Source of the DNA: VFMC01 sp040398525
Lineage (GTDB): Bacteria > Actinomycetota > Acidimicrobiia > Acidimicrobiales > Ilumatobacteraceae
Reading direction: 5' to 3'
Length of the DNA: 64,000 nt
Assembly: GCA_040398525.1 (NCBI GenBank)
Contig: JBBATY010000008.1
Coordinates: forward strand, 33,985 to 97,984
How positions within the stretch are numbered: the first letter of the stretch is position 1; the number at the start of each line of letters is the position of its first letter. The notes under the pieces were generated by a model. That model did not search any database and was not told the DNA's origin. It saw only the letters and a program-made list of their open reading frames with translations. Below are positions 32,837 to 40,968 of this stretch, one piece after another. The position numbers were made by a program, and so were the translations under genes.

Positions 32837-33950
32837 GCGCTCGGCACGCTACCGCGGTGGCTGACGCAGCGGTTGTCGTCGGGGCGGTGACGGTGAGATG
32901 GCCCATCTTGCGCCCGGGGCGCGGCTCGTGCTTGCCGTAGAGGTGGAGGTGGGCCTGCGGCTCGGCGAGCATGGCCGACCAATCGGGCACGCCTTCGGCC
33001 CACAGGTCGCCGAGCAGGTTCACCATCGCCACGGCCGGCACGGTCATCGTCGGGTCGCCGAGCGGCAGGCCGCACACAGCGCGGACCTGTTGCTCGAACT
33101 GGCTGGTGCGCGCCGCGTCGAGGGTCCAGTGACCGCTGTTGTGGGGGCGAGGCGCCAGCTCGTTCACGAGCAGCCGGCCGTCGACGACGAACAGCTCGAC
33201 ACCGAGGACGCCGACGTAGTCGATCGCCTCGGCAACCGCGACGGCGAGGTCGGTGGCTGCCGCTGCGAGCCCGCCCCCTGCTGGTGCCGTGCTGATGTCG
33301 AGGATGCCGCCGACGTGGACGTTCTCGGTGACGGCGAACGCTGCGGTGTCGGCATGGGTGCTGCGGGCGAGCACCACCGAGAGCTCGCGGTCGAGCGCCA
33401 GCCGCTGCTCGACCACACAGGGCACCTCGCCGAGGTGGCGCCAGGCCGCGGCGAGCTCGTCGTGGTTGGCCACGCCGACCTGCCCCTTGCCGTCGTAGCC
33501 GAGGCGGGCGGTCTTCACGATGGCCGGGAGGCCGATGTCGACCGACCCGAGGTCGGCGGCCGACTCGACGACGGCGAACGGCGCGGTCGGGAAGCCGTGC
33601 TCGGCGAGGAAGCGCTTCTCGGTGCGGCGGTCCTGGGTGACGGCGATGGCGTGTGGGCCGGGTCGGACCAGCGTGTGGCGCACGAGGAGGTCGAGGGCCG
33701 ACGCGGGCGGGTTCTCGAACTCGGTGGTGACCACGGCGCACTCGGCGGCCATTCGTGCCAGCGCGTCGGCATCGTCGTAGGCGGCGACGAGGTGCACATC
33801 GGCCACCTGGCCGGCAGGGGCGGTGGCGTCGGGCTCGAGCACCATCGTGCGGTAGCCCATGGTGCGCGCCGCCATGACGAGGTACCGGCCGAGCTGACCG
33901 CCGCCGAGCACCCCGAGGGTGGCTGGCGGCAGCACGGGCCGCATGCTCAT
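32805..33950 (-). CDS. purK: N5-carboxyaminoimidazole ribonucleotide synthase
   Basis: PurK uses ATP and bicarbonate to carboxylate aminoimidazole ribonucleotide in purine synthesis. The 381-residue ATP-grasp protein starts TLGVLGGGQLGRYLVMAA and has TTEFENPP, VKTARLGYDGKGQ, VEQRLALDREL and VNELAPRPHNSGH. The start at ATG 33950 has GGGAG eight bases ahead; ATG 33944 is possible. It acts with the purE product encoded 55 bases upstream. Its end overlaps the DedA gene. Confidence 0.94.
   Translation of the reverse strand: MSMRPVLPPATLGVLGGGQLGRYLVMAARTMGYRTMVLEPDATAPAGQVADVHLVAAYDDADALARMAAECAVVTTEFENPPASALDLLVRHTLVRPGPHAIAVTQDRRTEKRFLAEHGFPTAPFAVVESAADLGSVDIGLPAIVKTARLGYDGKGQVGVANHDELAAAWRHLGEVPCVVEQRLALDRELSVVLARSTHADTAAFAVTENVHVGGILDISTAPAGGGLAAAATDLAVAVAEAIDYVGVLGVELFVVDGRLLVNELAPRPHNSGHWTLDAARTSQFEQQVRAVCGLPLGDPTMTVPAVAMVNLLGDLWAEGVPDWSAMLAEPQAHLHLYGKHEPRPGRKMGHLTVTAPTTTAASATAVACRAHGGRSLQLGH
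32846..32851 (-). promoter_or_regulatory. Possible -10 box TAGCGT inside purK, for DedA
   Basis: TAGCGT lies nine bases before ATG 32836, inside the last codons of purK. It fits the leaderless pattern but may be coincidental. Confidence 0.28.
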
Positions 33951-34005
33951 CGGCGTGGCTCCCGGTCGATCATCCGGCCGCAGACGGTGATGAGGTCGTC
34001 GTCGA

Positions 34006-34497
34006 TCATGAGGGGGGCAGCTGACCGGCCGCCGCTTCGTCGTGGCGGGCCCGGCGATAGCTGTGCAGCCGCTCGCGCAGCTCGGGGTCGTCGGCAGCCA
34101 GCAGGGCGATGGCGAACAGTGCGGCGTTGGTGGCGCCGGCCTCGCCGATCGCGAAGGTGGCGACCGGGATGCCGGCAGGCATCTGCACGATCGAGTGCAG
34201 CGAGTCCTGCCCGCCGAGGTGTTTCGACGGCACGGGCACGCCGAGCACCGGCACCGTGGTCTTCGCGGCCAGCATGCCGGGCAGGTGGGCGGCGCCACCG
34301 GCCCCGGCGATGATGGCGCGCAGGCCGCGCTGCTCGGCAGCCGCAGCAAAGGCGAACATCTCGTCGGGCATGCGGTGCGCCGAGAGCACCTCGGCCGAGT
34401 GCGCTACACCGAACTGCTCGAGCACCTCGACCGAGCGCGACATCGTCGACCAGTCGCTGGTCGAGCCCATCACCACGGCGACGAGTGGTGTGCTCAC
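34006..34497 (-). CDS. purE: N5-carboxyaminoimidazole ribonucleotide mutase
   Basis: PurE moves the carboxyl group of N5-CAIR to C4 in purine synthesis. The 163-residue product has AVVMGSTSDW, the catalytic SAHRMPDEM and AGAGGAAHLPGMLA, and is of the usual class I length. Start GTG 34497 overlaps the stop of the upstream oxidoreductase gene by four bases (GTGA). The partner purK follows after 55 bases. Confidence 0.95.
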   Translation of the reverse strand: MSTPLVAVVMGSTSDWSTMSRSVEVLEQFGVAHSAEVLSAHRMPDEMFAFAAAAEQRGLRAIIAGAGGAAHLPGMLAAKTTVPVLGVPVPSKHLGGQDSLHSIVQMPAGIPVATFAIGEAGATNAALFAIALLAADDPELRERLHSYRRARHDEAAAGQLPPS

Positions 34498-36449
34498 GCC
34501 ACGGCTGCCCCGGCGCGCTCGCCCTCGACGACGGCGGCGTGCGCCCGACGCGGCGCGACGCAGTCGCCGGCCCGCTCGACGCTCACCCCGGCGGCCTTGA
34601 GGTCGTGGTACAGCCACTCGACCGGGTTGGCCGGCACGGCGAGCACGATCCAATCGGCGACTCGCGTGTGGTTGGCGCCGGTGGGGTGGTGGAGCAGGGT
34701 GAGCTCGTTGCCGGCCAGGCCCATCGGCACGAGGTCGGTGCTCTGCACGATGCCCTTGGCATGGGCGCGCATCCACCAGTTCTCCATGTCGAGTGTGATG
34801 CCGAGGTCCTGGCCCACCACCATGCCGTTGGTGACGACCTCGACCCGGCACCCACGGTCGGCGAGCAGTTCGGCCACGCTCGTGGCGTGATGGAAGCCGA
34901 TCTCGTCGATCACCACCACGTCGCCGTGCGGGTCGGCGGCTCCGGTGAGCACATCGCGCACGTCGCACACGTTCGGCGCATCGGCAGGTGCCCACCACGG
35001 CCGCGCCGCCTCGGCGCCGGTGGCCACGATGACGTGGTCGGGGTGCTTCTCGGCGACCAGCCCCGGCCACACGGCGACGCCGTACTCGATGTGCACCCCG
35101 AGGCGCCGGCACTCGGTGAGCTGGTTGCGGACGAGGTCGCCGAACTCGGCCCGGTTGGGCACCGAGGCCGCCAGCCGGACCTGCCCGCCGGCCTGAGCCT
35201 CACGCTCGTACACCGTCACCCGGTGCCCGGCACGCGCTGCGCTGATGGCGGCCTGCAGCCCGGCGGGCCCGGCGCCGACCACCATCACGTCGCGCACGGT
35301 GGGCTTGGGCCCCACGGCGGCGCGGTCGGCGTACTCGGCCTCGCGGCCCGTACGCGGGTTCTCGATGCACCCGAGCCAGCGGTTGAGGCCCATCCGGCCG
35401 ACGCACTCCTGGTTGCAGCTCAGGCACAGGCGGATCTCGTCGGTGGCCCCGGCGCGCGCCTTGGCCGCGAAGTCGGGGTCGGCGATCTGGCCGCGGACCA
35501 CGCCGACGAGGTCGCAGTGCCCCTCGGCCAACGCCCGCTCGGCCTGCAGCGGGTCCTTGAACCGGCCGACGCCCACCACGGGCAGGTCGACCGCCTTGCG
35601 GAACGCGCTGGGGATGAACAGCGCGTAGCCGGGCGGGATGTGCATGCTGGCCTCGATCATGAACAGGCTCGCCGTGGCGACCCCGATCGAGGTGTTGATG
35701 TAGTCGACCTGGCCGGTCGCCTCGACGATGCGCGCCACGTCGACGGCGTCGTCGATGGTGGTGCCGCCCTCGATCAGCTCGTCGCCGCACAGGCGCACGC
35801 CCAGTGCCAAGCGGTTGCCGATCACCCGGCGCACGGCGGCGACGATCTCGACGAGCAGCCGGGCCCGGTTGTCGACGCTGCCGCCGTAGTGGTCGGTGCG
35901 CACGTTGGTGGCCGGTGACAGGAAGCCGCGCACGATCGACGAGTGGCTGCACTGCAGCTCGATGCCGTCGAAGCCGCCCTCGGCGCAGTGCTCGGCCACC
36001 ATCGCGTAGCCGGCGATGATCTCGTCGATCTCGGCCTCGTCGACGGCCTTGGGCACCTCGCGGAACAGCGGGTCGGCCACGGCGGAGGGAGCCCACACCG
36101 GCAGGCGCGAGTACATCGAGCTGGCCTGACCGCCGTTGTGGTTGATCTGGGCGAAGATCGGCACCCGGTGACGGTGGACGGCGTCGGTGATGGCCTTGTA
36201 GCCGGGGATCACGTCGCGGTGGAAGCCGTGGATCAGCTTCTCGTACGGCCAGTCCGTGGGATGGGTCGAGTGCTCCTCGGTGATGATCAACCCCGCACCG
36301 CCGGCGGCGCGCGCGGCGTAGTACGCGGCGTGCTGCTCGGTGGGCTTGCCGTCGCGGGCGTAGTTGGTGAGGTGGGCCGAGAAGACGATGCGGTTGCGCG
36401 TCGAGACCGGGCCCAGCTCGAGCGGGGTCCAGAGGTACCGGTACGCCAT
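34494..36449 (-). CDS. Mycofactocin-type FadH/OYE-family oxidoreductase
   Basis: The 651-residue protein combines an old-yellow-enzyme FMN barrel, a [4Fe-4S] site and an FAD/NAD(P)-binding half, like 2,4-dienoyl-CoA reductase FadH. Visible are TRNRIVFSAHLTNYA, FAQINHNGGQ, QCSHSSIVRGFLSP, the cluster motif CLSCNQECVG with the further Cys in WLGCIENP, and the second dinucleotide site VVGAGPAGLQAAISAARAG. The sequence closely resembles, from memory, the oxidoreductase 2 group of mycofactocin-system FadH/OYE enzymes. That fits the mftE and mftF genes downstream on the same strand. A TAGAGT box lies seven bases before ATG 36449. The substrate is unknown. Confidence 0.87.
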   Translation of the reverse strand: MAYRYLWTPLELGPVSTRNRIVFSAHLTNYARDGKPTEQHAAYYAARAAGGAGLIITEEHSTHPTDWPYEKLIHGFHRDVIPGYKAITDAVHRHRVPIFAQINHNGGQASSMYSRLPVWAPSAVADPLFREVPKAVDEAEIDEIIAGYAMVAEHCAEGGFDGIELQCSHSSIVRGFLSPATNVRTDHYGGSVDNRARLLVEIVAAVRRVIGNRLALGVRLCGDELIEGGTTIDDAVDVARIVEATGQVDYINTSIGVATASLFMIEASMHIPPGYALFIPSAFRKAVDLPVVGVGRFKDPLQAERALAEGHCDLVGVVRGQIADPDFAAKARAGATDEIRLCLSCNQECVGRMGLNRWLGCIENPRTGREAEYADRAAVGPKPTVRDVMVVGAGPAGLQAAISAARAGHRVTVYEREAQAGGQVRLAASVPNRAEFGDLVRNQLTECRRLGVHIEYGVAVWPGLVAEKHPDHVIVATGAEAARPWWAPADAPNVCDVRDVLTGAADPHGDVVVIDEIGFHHATSVAELLADRGCRVEVVTNGMVVGQDLGITLDMENWWMRAHAKGIVQSTDLVPMGLAGNELTLLHHPTGANHTRVADWIVLAVPANPVEWLYHDLKAAGVSVERAGDCVAPRRAHAAVVEGERAGAAVA

Positions 36450-36454
36450 GGCCG

Positions 36455-37027
36455 TCACTCTACGGAGGTCGGTGCGCTTGCCTGCTGGTCGGAGGACGTG
36501 CCATTCGTCCGGGAGTTGGCCTTGACGTCGATCCAGCCCTGGACCCGTGGGAGGAGGGTCAGCAGACCGATCAACCCGGCGATCGTGAGCGAGATGCCGA
36601 TGACGCGGTACTCCTCGACGAAGGTGGCGACGAAGCCGCCGCCGGTGACGAGCGCCAGGCCCGACAGCAGCAGCGCAGCCCGGCCGGCCCGGTTGTTCGA
36701 CACCTTGCTCGCCGCCGCTGCGGCGGTGCCCGTGGTGCGGTCGAGGGCTCGTTCGGCCCACGCGAACTCGGTGGCCAGGATCGCGAAGCCGAGGATGATC
36801 ACGACGATCCCCGGGCCGGGCAGGACCAGCATCGTCACACCAGCGCCGAGCACGGCCAAGCCGGCGATGAGCACGGCGATCCGTTTGGTGTTGCGTCCGA
36901 TCCAGCGCAGCCAGTCGACGGGGGAGTGGAGATCGCGGGTGAAGAGCAGGCCCACCACGACTGCCACGGCGGCCGCGGCCCCAACCCACGGCAGCCAGTC
37001 GATGGGGGAGCCGAGGTCGATCGCCAT
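36455..37027 (-). CDS. PGPGW-motif membrane protein
   Basis: This 190-residue protein has four to five hydrophobic helices and the hallmark LPGPGIVVIILGFAILATEF with WAERAL after it, which defines the PGPGW transmembrane family (PF09656 from memory). The function is not known. It lies 12 bases after the SCO6745-like gene. A TAACCT sequence overlapping that gene's stop lies nine bases before ATG 37027, with GAGGCGG in between as a possible ribosome site. Confidence 0.82.
   Translation of the reverse strand: MAIDLGSPIDWLPWVGAAAAVAVVVGLLFTRDLHSPVDWLRWIGRNTKRIAVLIAGLAVLGAGVTMLVLPGPGIVVIILGFAILATEFAWAERALDRTTGTAAAAASKVSNNRAGRAALLLSGLALVTGGGFVATFVEEYRVIGISLTIAGLIGLLTLLPRVQGWIDVKANSRTNGTSSDQQASAPTSVE
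36457..36462 (-). promoter_or_regulatory. Candidate -10 box TAGAGT, oxidoreductase gene
   Basis: TAGAGT overlaps the stop codon of the preceding gene and stands seven bases before ATG 36449. It may drive the long minus-strand run down to mftF. Confidence 0.42.
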
Positions 37028-37036
37028 TGCCGCCTC

Positions 37037-37042
37037 AGGTTA
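37037..37042 (-). promoter_or_regulatory. Possible -10 box TAACCT, PGPGW gene
   Basis: TAACCT overlaps the stop codon of the upstream gene and lies nine bases before ATG 37027. The evidence is weak because a coupled ribosome site is also possible. Confidence 0.25.
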
Positions 37043-37930
37043 GTCGTCGAGGCGCAGCCGTCCGATCGCGAGCAGCCCTGCATCGACGATGCGCTGCGAC
37101 AGCACGCGGCCGAGGGCGCGCAACTCGGCGCAGCGTTCGGTGCCGAGTGCTGCCCACGGGCCTGCAGCGAGCCGGTCGGTGAGGTCCTCGATGCGGGCCC
37201 GCTGGGCACGGCCGGCCTCGGTGAACGCGCCCTCGCTGTCGACGAGGCCACGGGCGGCGAGGGCATCGACCCCGGCGGCCCACTCGTCGTCGCTCCACGC
37301 CCGGGTGGTGCGCAGCGCTGCGGCAGGGACGTCGCCCGACGCGGCGTGCGACACCAGGGCCTCGAGGCCGCTCAACCCCTCGATGGTCAAGGCGGCGATG
37401 TGCCCGTCGCCGCGGAACTCGCGCAGCAGCGTCTGGGCGTGCCAGAGCACGAGGTGGGGCTCGTCGGGCCACTCGAGCTGGGCGTGCCCGGCGAACAGGG
37501 GTCGGCCCTCAGGGCGCTCGCAGGCGACCTCGGCGGCACGTCGCAGCAGCGTCGCAGCGTCGGCGAGCTCGGGTGAGGCGAGCAGCTCGTCGCCGAAGGC
37601 CAGGCGCAGCGACGCGTCGACGGCGGCGAGGCGTGCGCCGAGCACCGCGGCAGGCGAGGTGACGTCCCACACGTCGAGCATCGCCCGGCGCACCAGCGCG
37701 GGGTGGAAGTTGTAGAACGTGGCCACCACCACCTCGGCGCCGACGGCGCCCATGGCTGCCGACCGCGAGGCGAAGTACCCGGTGCGGCCGGCGGCGATGC
37801 CCACCTCGGCGTAACGCGGTGGCGCCTCGGGGGTGAAGTAGATCATCCCGTGGACGGCCTCGAGGCTGCGCCAGGTGCGTCGTGCCTCGGCCGGATCGAC
37901 GGTGCCGACGGAGCTGGTGGAGTCGCCCAT
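37040..37930 (-). CDS. SCO6745-family protein with winged-helix-like C-terminus
   Basis: The 296-residue protein contains HGMIYFTPEAP, AGRTGYFASRSAAMG and VVATFYNFHPALVRRA, which I recall from actinobacterial SCO6745-like proteins. Residues about 205-290 look like a MarR-type winged helix (SDDEWAAGVDALAARGLVD). The family function is not established; ligand-controlled gene regulation is a possibility. A TACGGT box lies six bases before ATG 37930 and the gene is divergent from an SDR gene that has the same box. Confidence 0.78.
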   Translation of the reverse strand: MGDSTSSVGTVDPAEARRTWRSLEAVHGMIYFTPEAPPRYAEVGIAAGRTGYFASRSAAMGAVGAEVVVATFYNFHPALVRRAMLDVWDVTSPAAVLGARLAAVDASLRLAFGDELLASPELADAATLLRRAAEVACERPEGRPLFAGHAQLEWPDEPHLVLWHAQTLLREFRGDGHIAALTIEGLSGLEALVSHAASGDVPAAALRTTRAWSDDEWAAGVDALAARGLVDSEGAFTEAGRAQRARIEDLTDRLAAGPWAALGTERCAELRALGRVLSQRIVDAGLLAIGRLRLDD

Positions 37931-37936
37931 GGGCGA

Positions 37937-37942
37937 ACCGTA
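37937..37942 (-). promoter_or_regulatory. Candidate -10 box TACGGT, SCO6745-like gene
   Basis: TACGGT stands six bases before ATG 37930. Its divergent twin starts 24 bases away, giving two back-to-back leaderless promoters. Confidence 0.45.
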
Positions 37943-37965
37943 CGCGACCGGGAGGGCCCACCGGG

Positions 37966-37971
37966 TACGGT
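37966..37971 (+). promoter_or_regulatory. Candidate -10 box TACGGT, SDR gene
   Basis: TACGGT stands six bases before ATG 37978 and selects this start over longer in-frame ones. Confidence 0.45.
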
Positions 37972-37977
37972 GCGGCC

Positions 37978-38805
37978 ATGGACGACCTGCGGGGGAAGGT
38001 GGCCGTGATCACCGGTGGGGCGAGCGGCATCGGCCGTGCGCTCGCCGAGCGGTTCGCGGCCGAGGGGATGAAGCTGGTGCTCGCCGACATCGACGAGGTC
38101 ACCTTGCGCGGCACCGAGGTGCAGTTGGCTGAAGGTGGTGCGGAGGTGCTCTCGGTGCTCTGCGACACCTCGCTCGAGGCCGAGGTGCAGGCACTGGCCG
38201 ATGCTGCGCTGTCGAGGTTCGGCGCAGCCCATGTGCTGTGCAACAACGCAGGTGTGATCGGCAAGGGCGATGCCTGGCGCAGCCCGATGAGCGTGTGGGA
38301 GTGGGTGGTCGGCATCAACCTCTACGGGGTGATCCACGGCATCCGCGCCTTCCTGCCGATCATGGAGGACCAGGGCGAGGGGCACATCGTCAACACGGCC
38401 TCGATGGCCGGTCTGGTGGCCGTGCCCGGCGCAGCCCCGTACAACGTCACCAAGACCGGGGTCGTGGCCCTCAGCGAGGGGCTGCACCTCGAGTTGAAGG
38501 CCACGGGGTCGCCGGTTCGGGTGAGCGCGCTGTGCCCGGGGTTCGTGCGTACCAACCTCGCCCGGGGCCAGAAGTGGCAGGACCGCCTCGGCACCGACCC
38601 CGGTGCCGCGCAGACCCCGATGGCGCAGCTGATGGACGCCGCGCTCACCCAGGGAATCGATGAGGGGATCGACGCGACCGATGTGGCATCGGCGGTGGTC
38701 GACGCCATCCGCGCCGAACAGTTCTGGATCCTCACCCACACCGACATGCGCCAGCTGCCGGTCGAGCGGATGGAGCGGGCCGCCCGCCAGGAGAACCCCG
38801 GCTGA
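37978..38805 (+). CDS. Short-chain dehydrogenase/reductase
   Basis: This 275-residue NAD(P)-dependent oxidoreductase has the cofactor motif TGGASGIGRA, the structural NNAG, and the catalytic Ser in VNTASMAG with Tyr and Lys in PYNVTKTG. Asp in VLADIDE suggests NAD(H) rather than NADP(H). The substrate is unknown; relatives act on steroids, alcohols or acyl derivatives. The gene is a single unit, followed by a DNA methyltransferase gene with its own promoter box. Confidence 0.92.
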   Translation: MDDLRGKVAVITGGASGIGRALAERFAAEGMKLVLADIDEVTLRGTEVQLAEGGAEVLSVLCDTSLEAEVQALADAALSRFGAAHVLCNNAGVIGKGDAWRSPMSVWEWVVGINLYGVIHGIRAFLPIMEDQGEGHIVNTASMAGLVAVPGAAPYNVTKTGVVALSEGLHLELKATGSPVRVSALCPGFVRTNLARGQKWQDRLGTDPGAAQTPMAQLMDAALTQGIDEGIDATDVASAVVDAIRAEQFWILTHTDMRQLPVERMERAARQENPG

Positions 38806-38834
38806 GGGTCGCGCGCCCGCGCGCGGGCACCGCG

Positions 38835-38840
38835 TAGCAT
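38835..38840 (+). promoter_or_regulatory. Candidate -10 box TAGCAT, methyltransferase gene
   Basis: TAGCAT stands six bases before GTG 38847 and supports this start. A 14-base GC palindrome lies just upstream at 38815-38828. Confidence 0.42.
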
Positions 38841-38846
38841 CACCGC

Positions 38847-40223
38847 GTGGCCGAACGTACGCGCGGGACGAAGACGTCGAACTTCGGCGTGTCGAGGCGC
38901 GAGAACCACGACGCGTCGTCGTTCTACGCCCGCTTCGCCGCACCCGAGGTGAGCGACGACGACACCGTGCGGCCGCCGTCGGTCGTCGACCGCATCGTCG
39001 TCGGCGACTCGCGCCACATGCACGAGGTGGCCGACAACTCCGTGGCGCTGGTGGTGACTTCTCCGCCCTACTTCGCCGGCAAGGCCTACGAGGAGGCGCT
39101 CGGTGAGGGCTCGATCCCGGCCACCTACCTCGACTACCTGCAGATGTTGCGCGACGTGTTCGCCGAGTGCGTGCGAGTGCTCGAGCCGGGCGGCCGGATC
39201 GCCGTGAACGTCGCCAACCTCGGCCGCCGGCCGTATCGCTCGCTCGCGGCCGACGTCACGTCGATCCTGCAGGACGATCTGCGCTTGCTGCTGCGCGGCG
39301 AAGTGGTGTGGGTGAAGCAGCGCGGCGCGTCCGGATCGTGTGCGTGGGGGTCGTTCCAGCGGCCGGCCAACCCGGTGCTGCGCGACGTGTCCGAGCGCAT
39401 CATCATCGCCGCGAAAGGTCGCTTCGACCGGGCCGTGCCGGCCGCCGCCAGAGCCAAACGCGGCCTACCGGCCGTGAGCAGCCTCACCCGCGACGAGTTC
39501 ATGGAGGCCACCCTCGACGTGTGGGAGATGCCCGCCGAGAGCGCCTCGCGTGTCGGTCATCCGGCCCCGTTCCCGGTGGCGTTGCCCGAGCGGCTGATCC
39601 ACCTCTACACCTATGTCGGCGACGTGGTGCTCGACCCGTTCATGGGGTCGGGCTCGACGGCCGTCGCCGCCGTGCGCACCGGCCGTCACTACCTCGGCTA
39701 CGACACCGACTCCGCCTACGTCGACGCAGCGACGGCCCGGGCCCTGGCCACGCGCCCGATCGACGGTCAGGTCGCCCTGCCTCCTGGCAGCTCGCGCGAC
39801 CTGCCGCTGGATGTCACTGGGGCAGCAGCACGCGACCTGGCCCGCGAACTGTTGGTCGATGCAGGGTTCACCGCGATGCGCGACGACGTGGCGGTGCTCG
39901 CCGGTGTGCAGCCTACGTTCCGCGCCGTCGCTCCGGACGGCACCGTGTGGTGGTTCGAGGTCGCCGGCGGGCGTACGGGGTCGCGGCCGGGCCTGCAGCG
40001 AATCGACGTGGTGTGGAAAGCCATCGCCAAGGCGGCTGTGGTGCAGGTGCACGAGCCCACGCACCGATACGCCGTGCTGCACTGCGGGTTGCCGAGCTCG
40101 GCCTCGGGCGGGCGTGCGCTCGACGAGGTCGTCGGCCCCGGCCGGCCGGTTGCCGGCCTGGTCGACCTCACCGCGCCGGATGCCCTGGCTGCGCTGAGGG
40201 ACCTGCTCGTCAGAGGCTCGTGA
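38847..40223 (+). CDS. Orphan DNA methyltransferase with extra C-terminal domain
   Basis: The 458-residue protein has the amino-methyltransferase catalytic motif TSPPYF (SPPY at 72-75) ahead of the AdoMet-binding DPFMGSGS (263-269), the beta-class order usual for N4-cytosine or N6-adenine enzymes. The SPPY form leans to N4-cytosine. Residues from about 320 form a separate domain with VWWFEVAGGRTGSRPGLQR and VVWKAIAKAAV, which resembles a PD-(D/E)xK-like core or its degenerate form. No restriction enzyme gene is adjacent, so it is an orphan. The neighbouring yaaA overlaps its 3' end by 14 bases on the other strand. Confidence 0.87.
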   Translation: MAERTRGTKTSNFGVSRRENHDASSFYARFAAPEVSDDDTVRPPSVVDRIVVGDSRHMHEVADNSVALVVTSPPYFAGKAYEEALGEGSIPATYLDYLQMLRDVFAECVRVLEPGGRIAVNVANLGRRPYRSLAADVTSILQDDLRLLLRGEVVWVKQRGASGSCAWGSFQRPANPVLRDVSERIIIAAKGRFDRAVPAAARAKRGLPAVSSLTRDEFMEATLDVWEMPAESASRVGHPAPFPVALPERLIHLYTYVGDVVLDPFMGSGSTAVAAVRTGRHYLGYDTDSAYVDAATARALATRPIDGQVALPPGSSRDLPLDVTGAAARDLARELLVDAGFTAMRDDVAVLAGVQPTFRAVAPDGTVWWFEVAGGRTGSRPGLQRIDVVWKAIAKAAVVQVHEPTHRYAVLHCGLPSSASGGRALDEVVGPGRPVAGLVDLTAPDALAALRDLLVRGS

Positions 40224-40941
40224 TCGCCAGGTCGAAGCGGTCGTCCTGCCAGGCGTCGAGCAGGTCGAGCGGGTGCCCCGGCGACTCGAGCAGGTACCTC
40301 GCCAACCGCCCCTTGGCTGCCTTCGCGTCGTGGCCGGCCACCTTGCCCGAGCGCTCGACGAACCCGACCCGCACCCCGTCGGTGCGTTCGTCGGGCTCCC
40401 ACGCGGCGCGGTGCTCGTTGGGCAGCAGATCGACGACGTACCTGCGCCGAGTGGCTGCGGTGATGGCCGCCGTCACGGCGGGCCGCCACCACGTGGCGAG
40501 CTTGCCGAGGGGTGCCAGCGAGGCGCCCATCTTCAGCCGATAGTCGGGTGTCGGGTCGTCGACGCCCACCACACCGAGCAGCCCCGACACGACGAGCACC
40601 GCACCACCCGCCCGGCGGCGCACGGGCGCCCGCATCGACGCCAGGTCGAGTGCGTCCCACACCACACCGGTGTACCGCTGCCCGGCAGGCAGGGTGGGCG
40701 CACCGACAAGGGTGGAGTTCGCAGCTCGGGCCCGCTCGAGGTGCGCGCCGTTCACCCCGAGCAGCCGGGCGTCGCCACCGCCGACGGCGGCGAGCGCAGC
40801 AGCGACCTCGGCGCGGCGTCGGCCGAGCTCGGCCGCGAACTGCCCGCTGGCCGGTTCCCACGGGGTGCCCGGTCGGCCGCCGGGGGCCTTGCCCTCCGAC
40901 GGTGGCAGCAGCAGCGTCAGTGAGACATTCTTCGCTGCCAC
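40210..40941 (-). CDS. yaaA: YaaA/DUF328 peroxide-stress protein
   Basis: The 243-residue protein starts with the YaaA hallmark LLLPPSEGK and contains RYTGVVWDALD and VVSGLLGVV. In E. coli YaaA limits free iron and DNA damage during peroxide stress and has a DNA-binding fold. The start GTG 40941 lies six bases after a CACAAT box. It is divergent from the ferredoxin-P450 genes and convergent with the methyltransferase gene. Confidence 0.88.
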   Translation of the reverse strand: MAAKNVSLTLLLPPSEGKAPGGRPGTPWEPASGQFAAELGRRRAEVAAALAAVGGGDARLLGVNGAHLERARAANSTLVGAPTLPAGQRYTGVVWDALDLASMRAPVRRRAGGAVLVVSGLLGVVGVDDPTPDYRLKMGASLAPLGKLATWWRPAVTAAITAATRRRYVVDLLPNEHRAAWEPDERTDGVRVGFVERSGKVAGHDAKAAKGRLARYLLESPGHPLDLLDAWQDDRFDLAITSL

Positions 40942-40947
40942 GTCTCA

Positions 40948-40953
40948 ATTGTG
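40948..40953 (-). promoter_or_regulatory. Candidate -10 box CACAAT, yaaA
   Basis: CACAAT stands six bases before GTG 40941. It is only three bases from the divergent TACGAT box of the ferredoxin gene, so the two promoters would exclude each other. Confidence 0.33.
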
Positions 40954-40956
40954 GCC

Positions 40957-40962
40957 TACGAT
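40957..40962 (+). promoter_or_regulatory. Candidate -10 box TACGAT, ferredoxin-P450 operon
   Basis: TACGAT stands six bases before ATG 40969 and would drive the ferredoxin and the P450 genes. Confidence 0.45.
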
Positions 40963-40968
40963 ACGCGC

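Noticed and set aside
32805..34497. Functional link of purE and purK to the mycofactocin/Fix genes
   Set aside because: Purine synthesis has no known tie to mycofactocin; I treat their place in the run as shared transcription only.
38815..38828. Perfect 14-base palindrome GCCCGCGCGCGGGC between the SDR and methyltransferase genes
   Set aside because: It is a run of alternating G and C without loop or T-run; it may be chance in GC-rich DNA and I did not call it a terminator or operator.
38847..40941. Restriction-modification system made of the methyltransferase and its convergent neighbour
   Set aside because: The neighbour is YaaA, a peroxide-stress protein, not a restriction enzyme.
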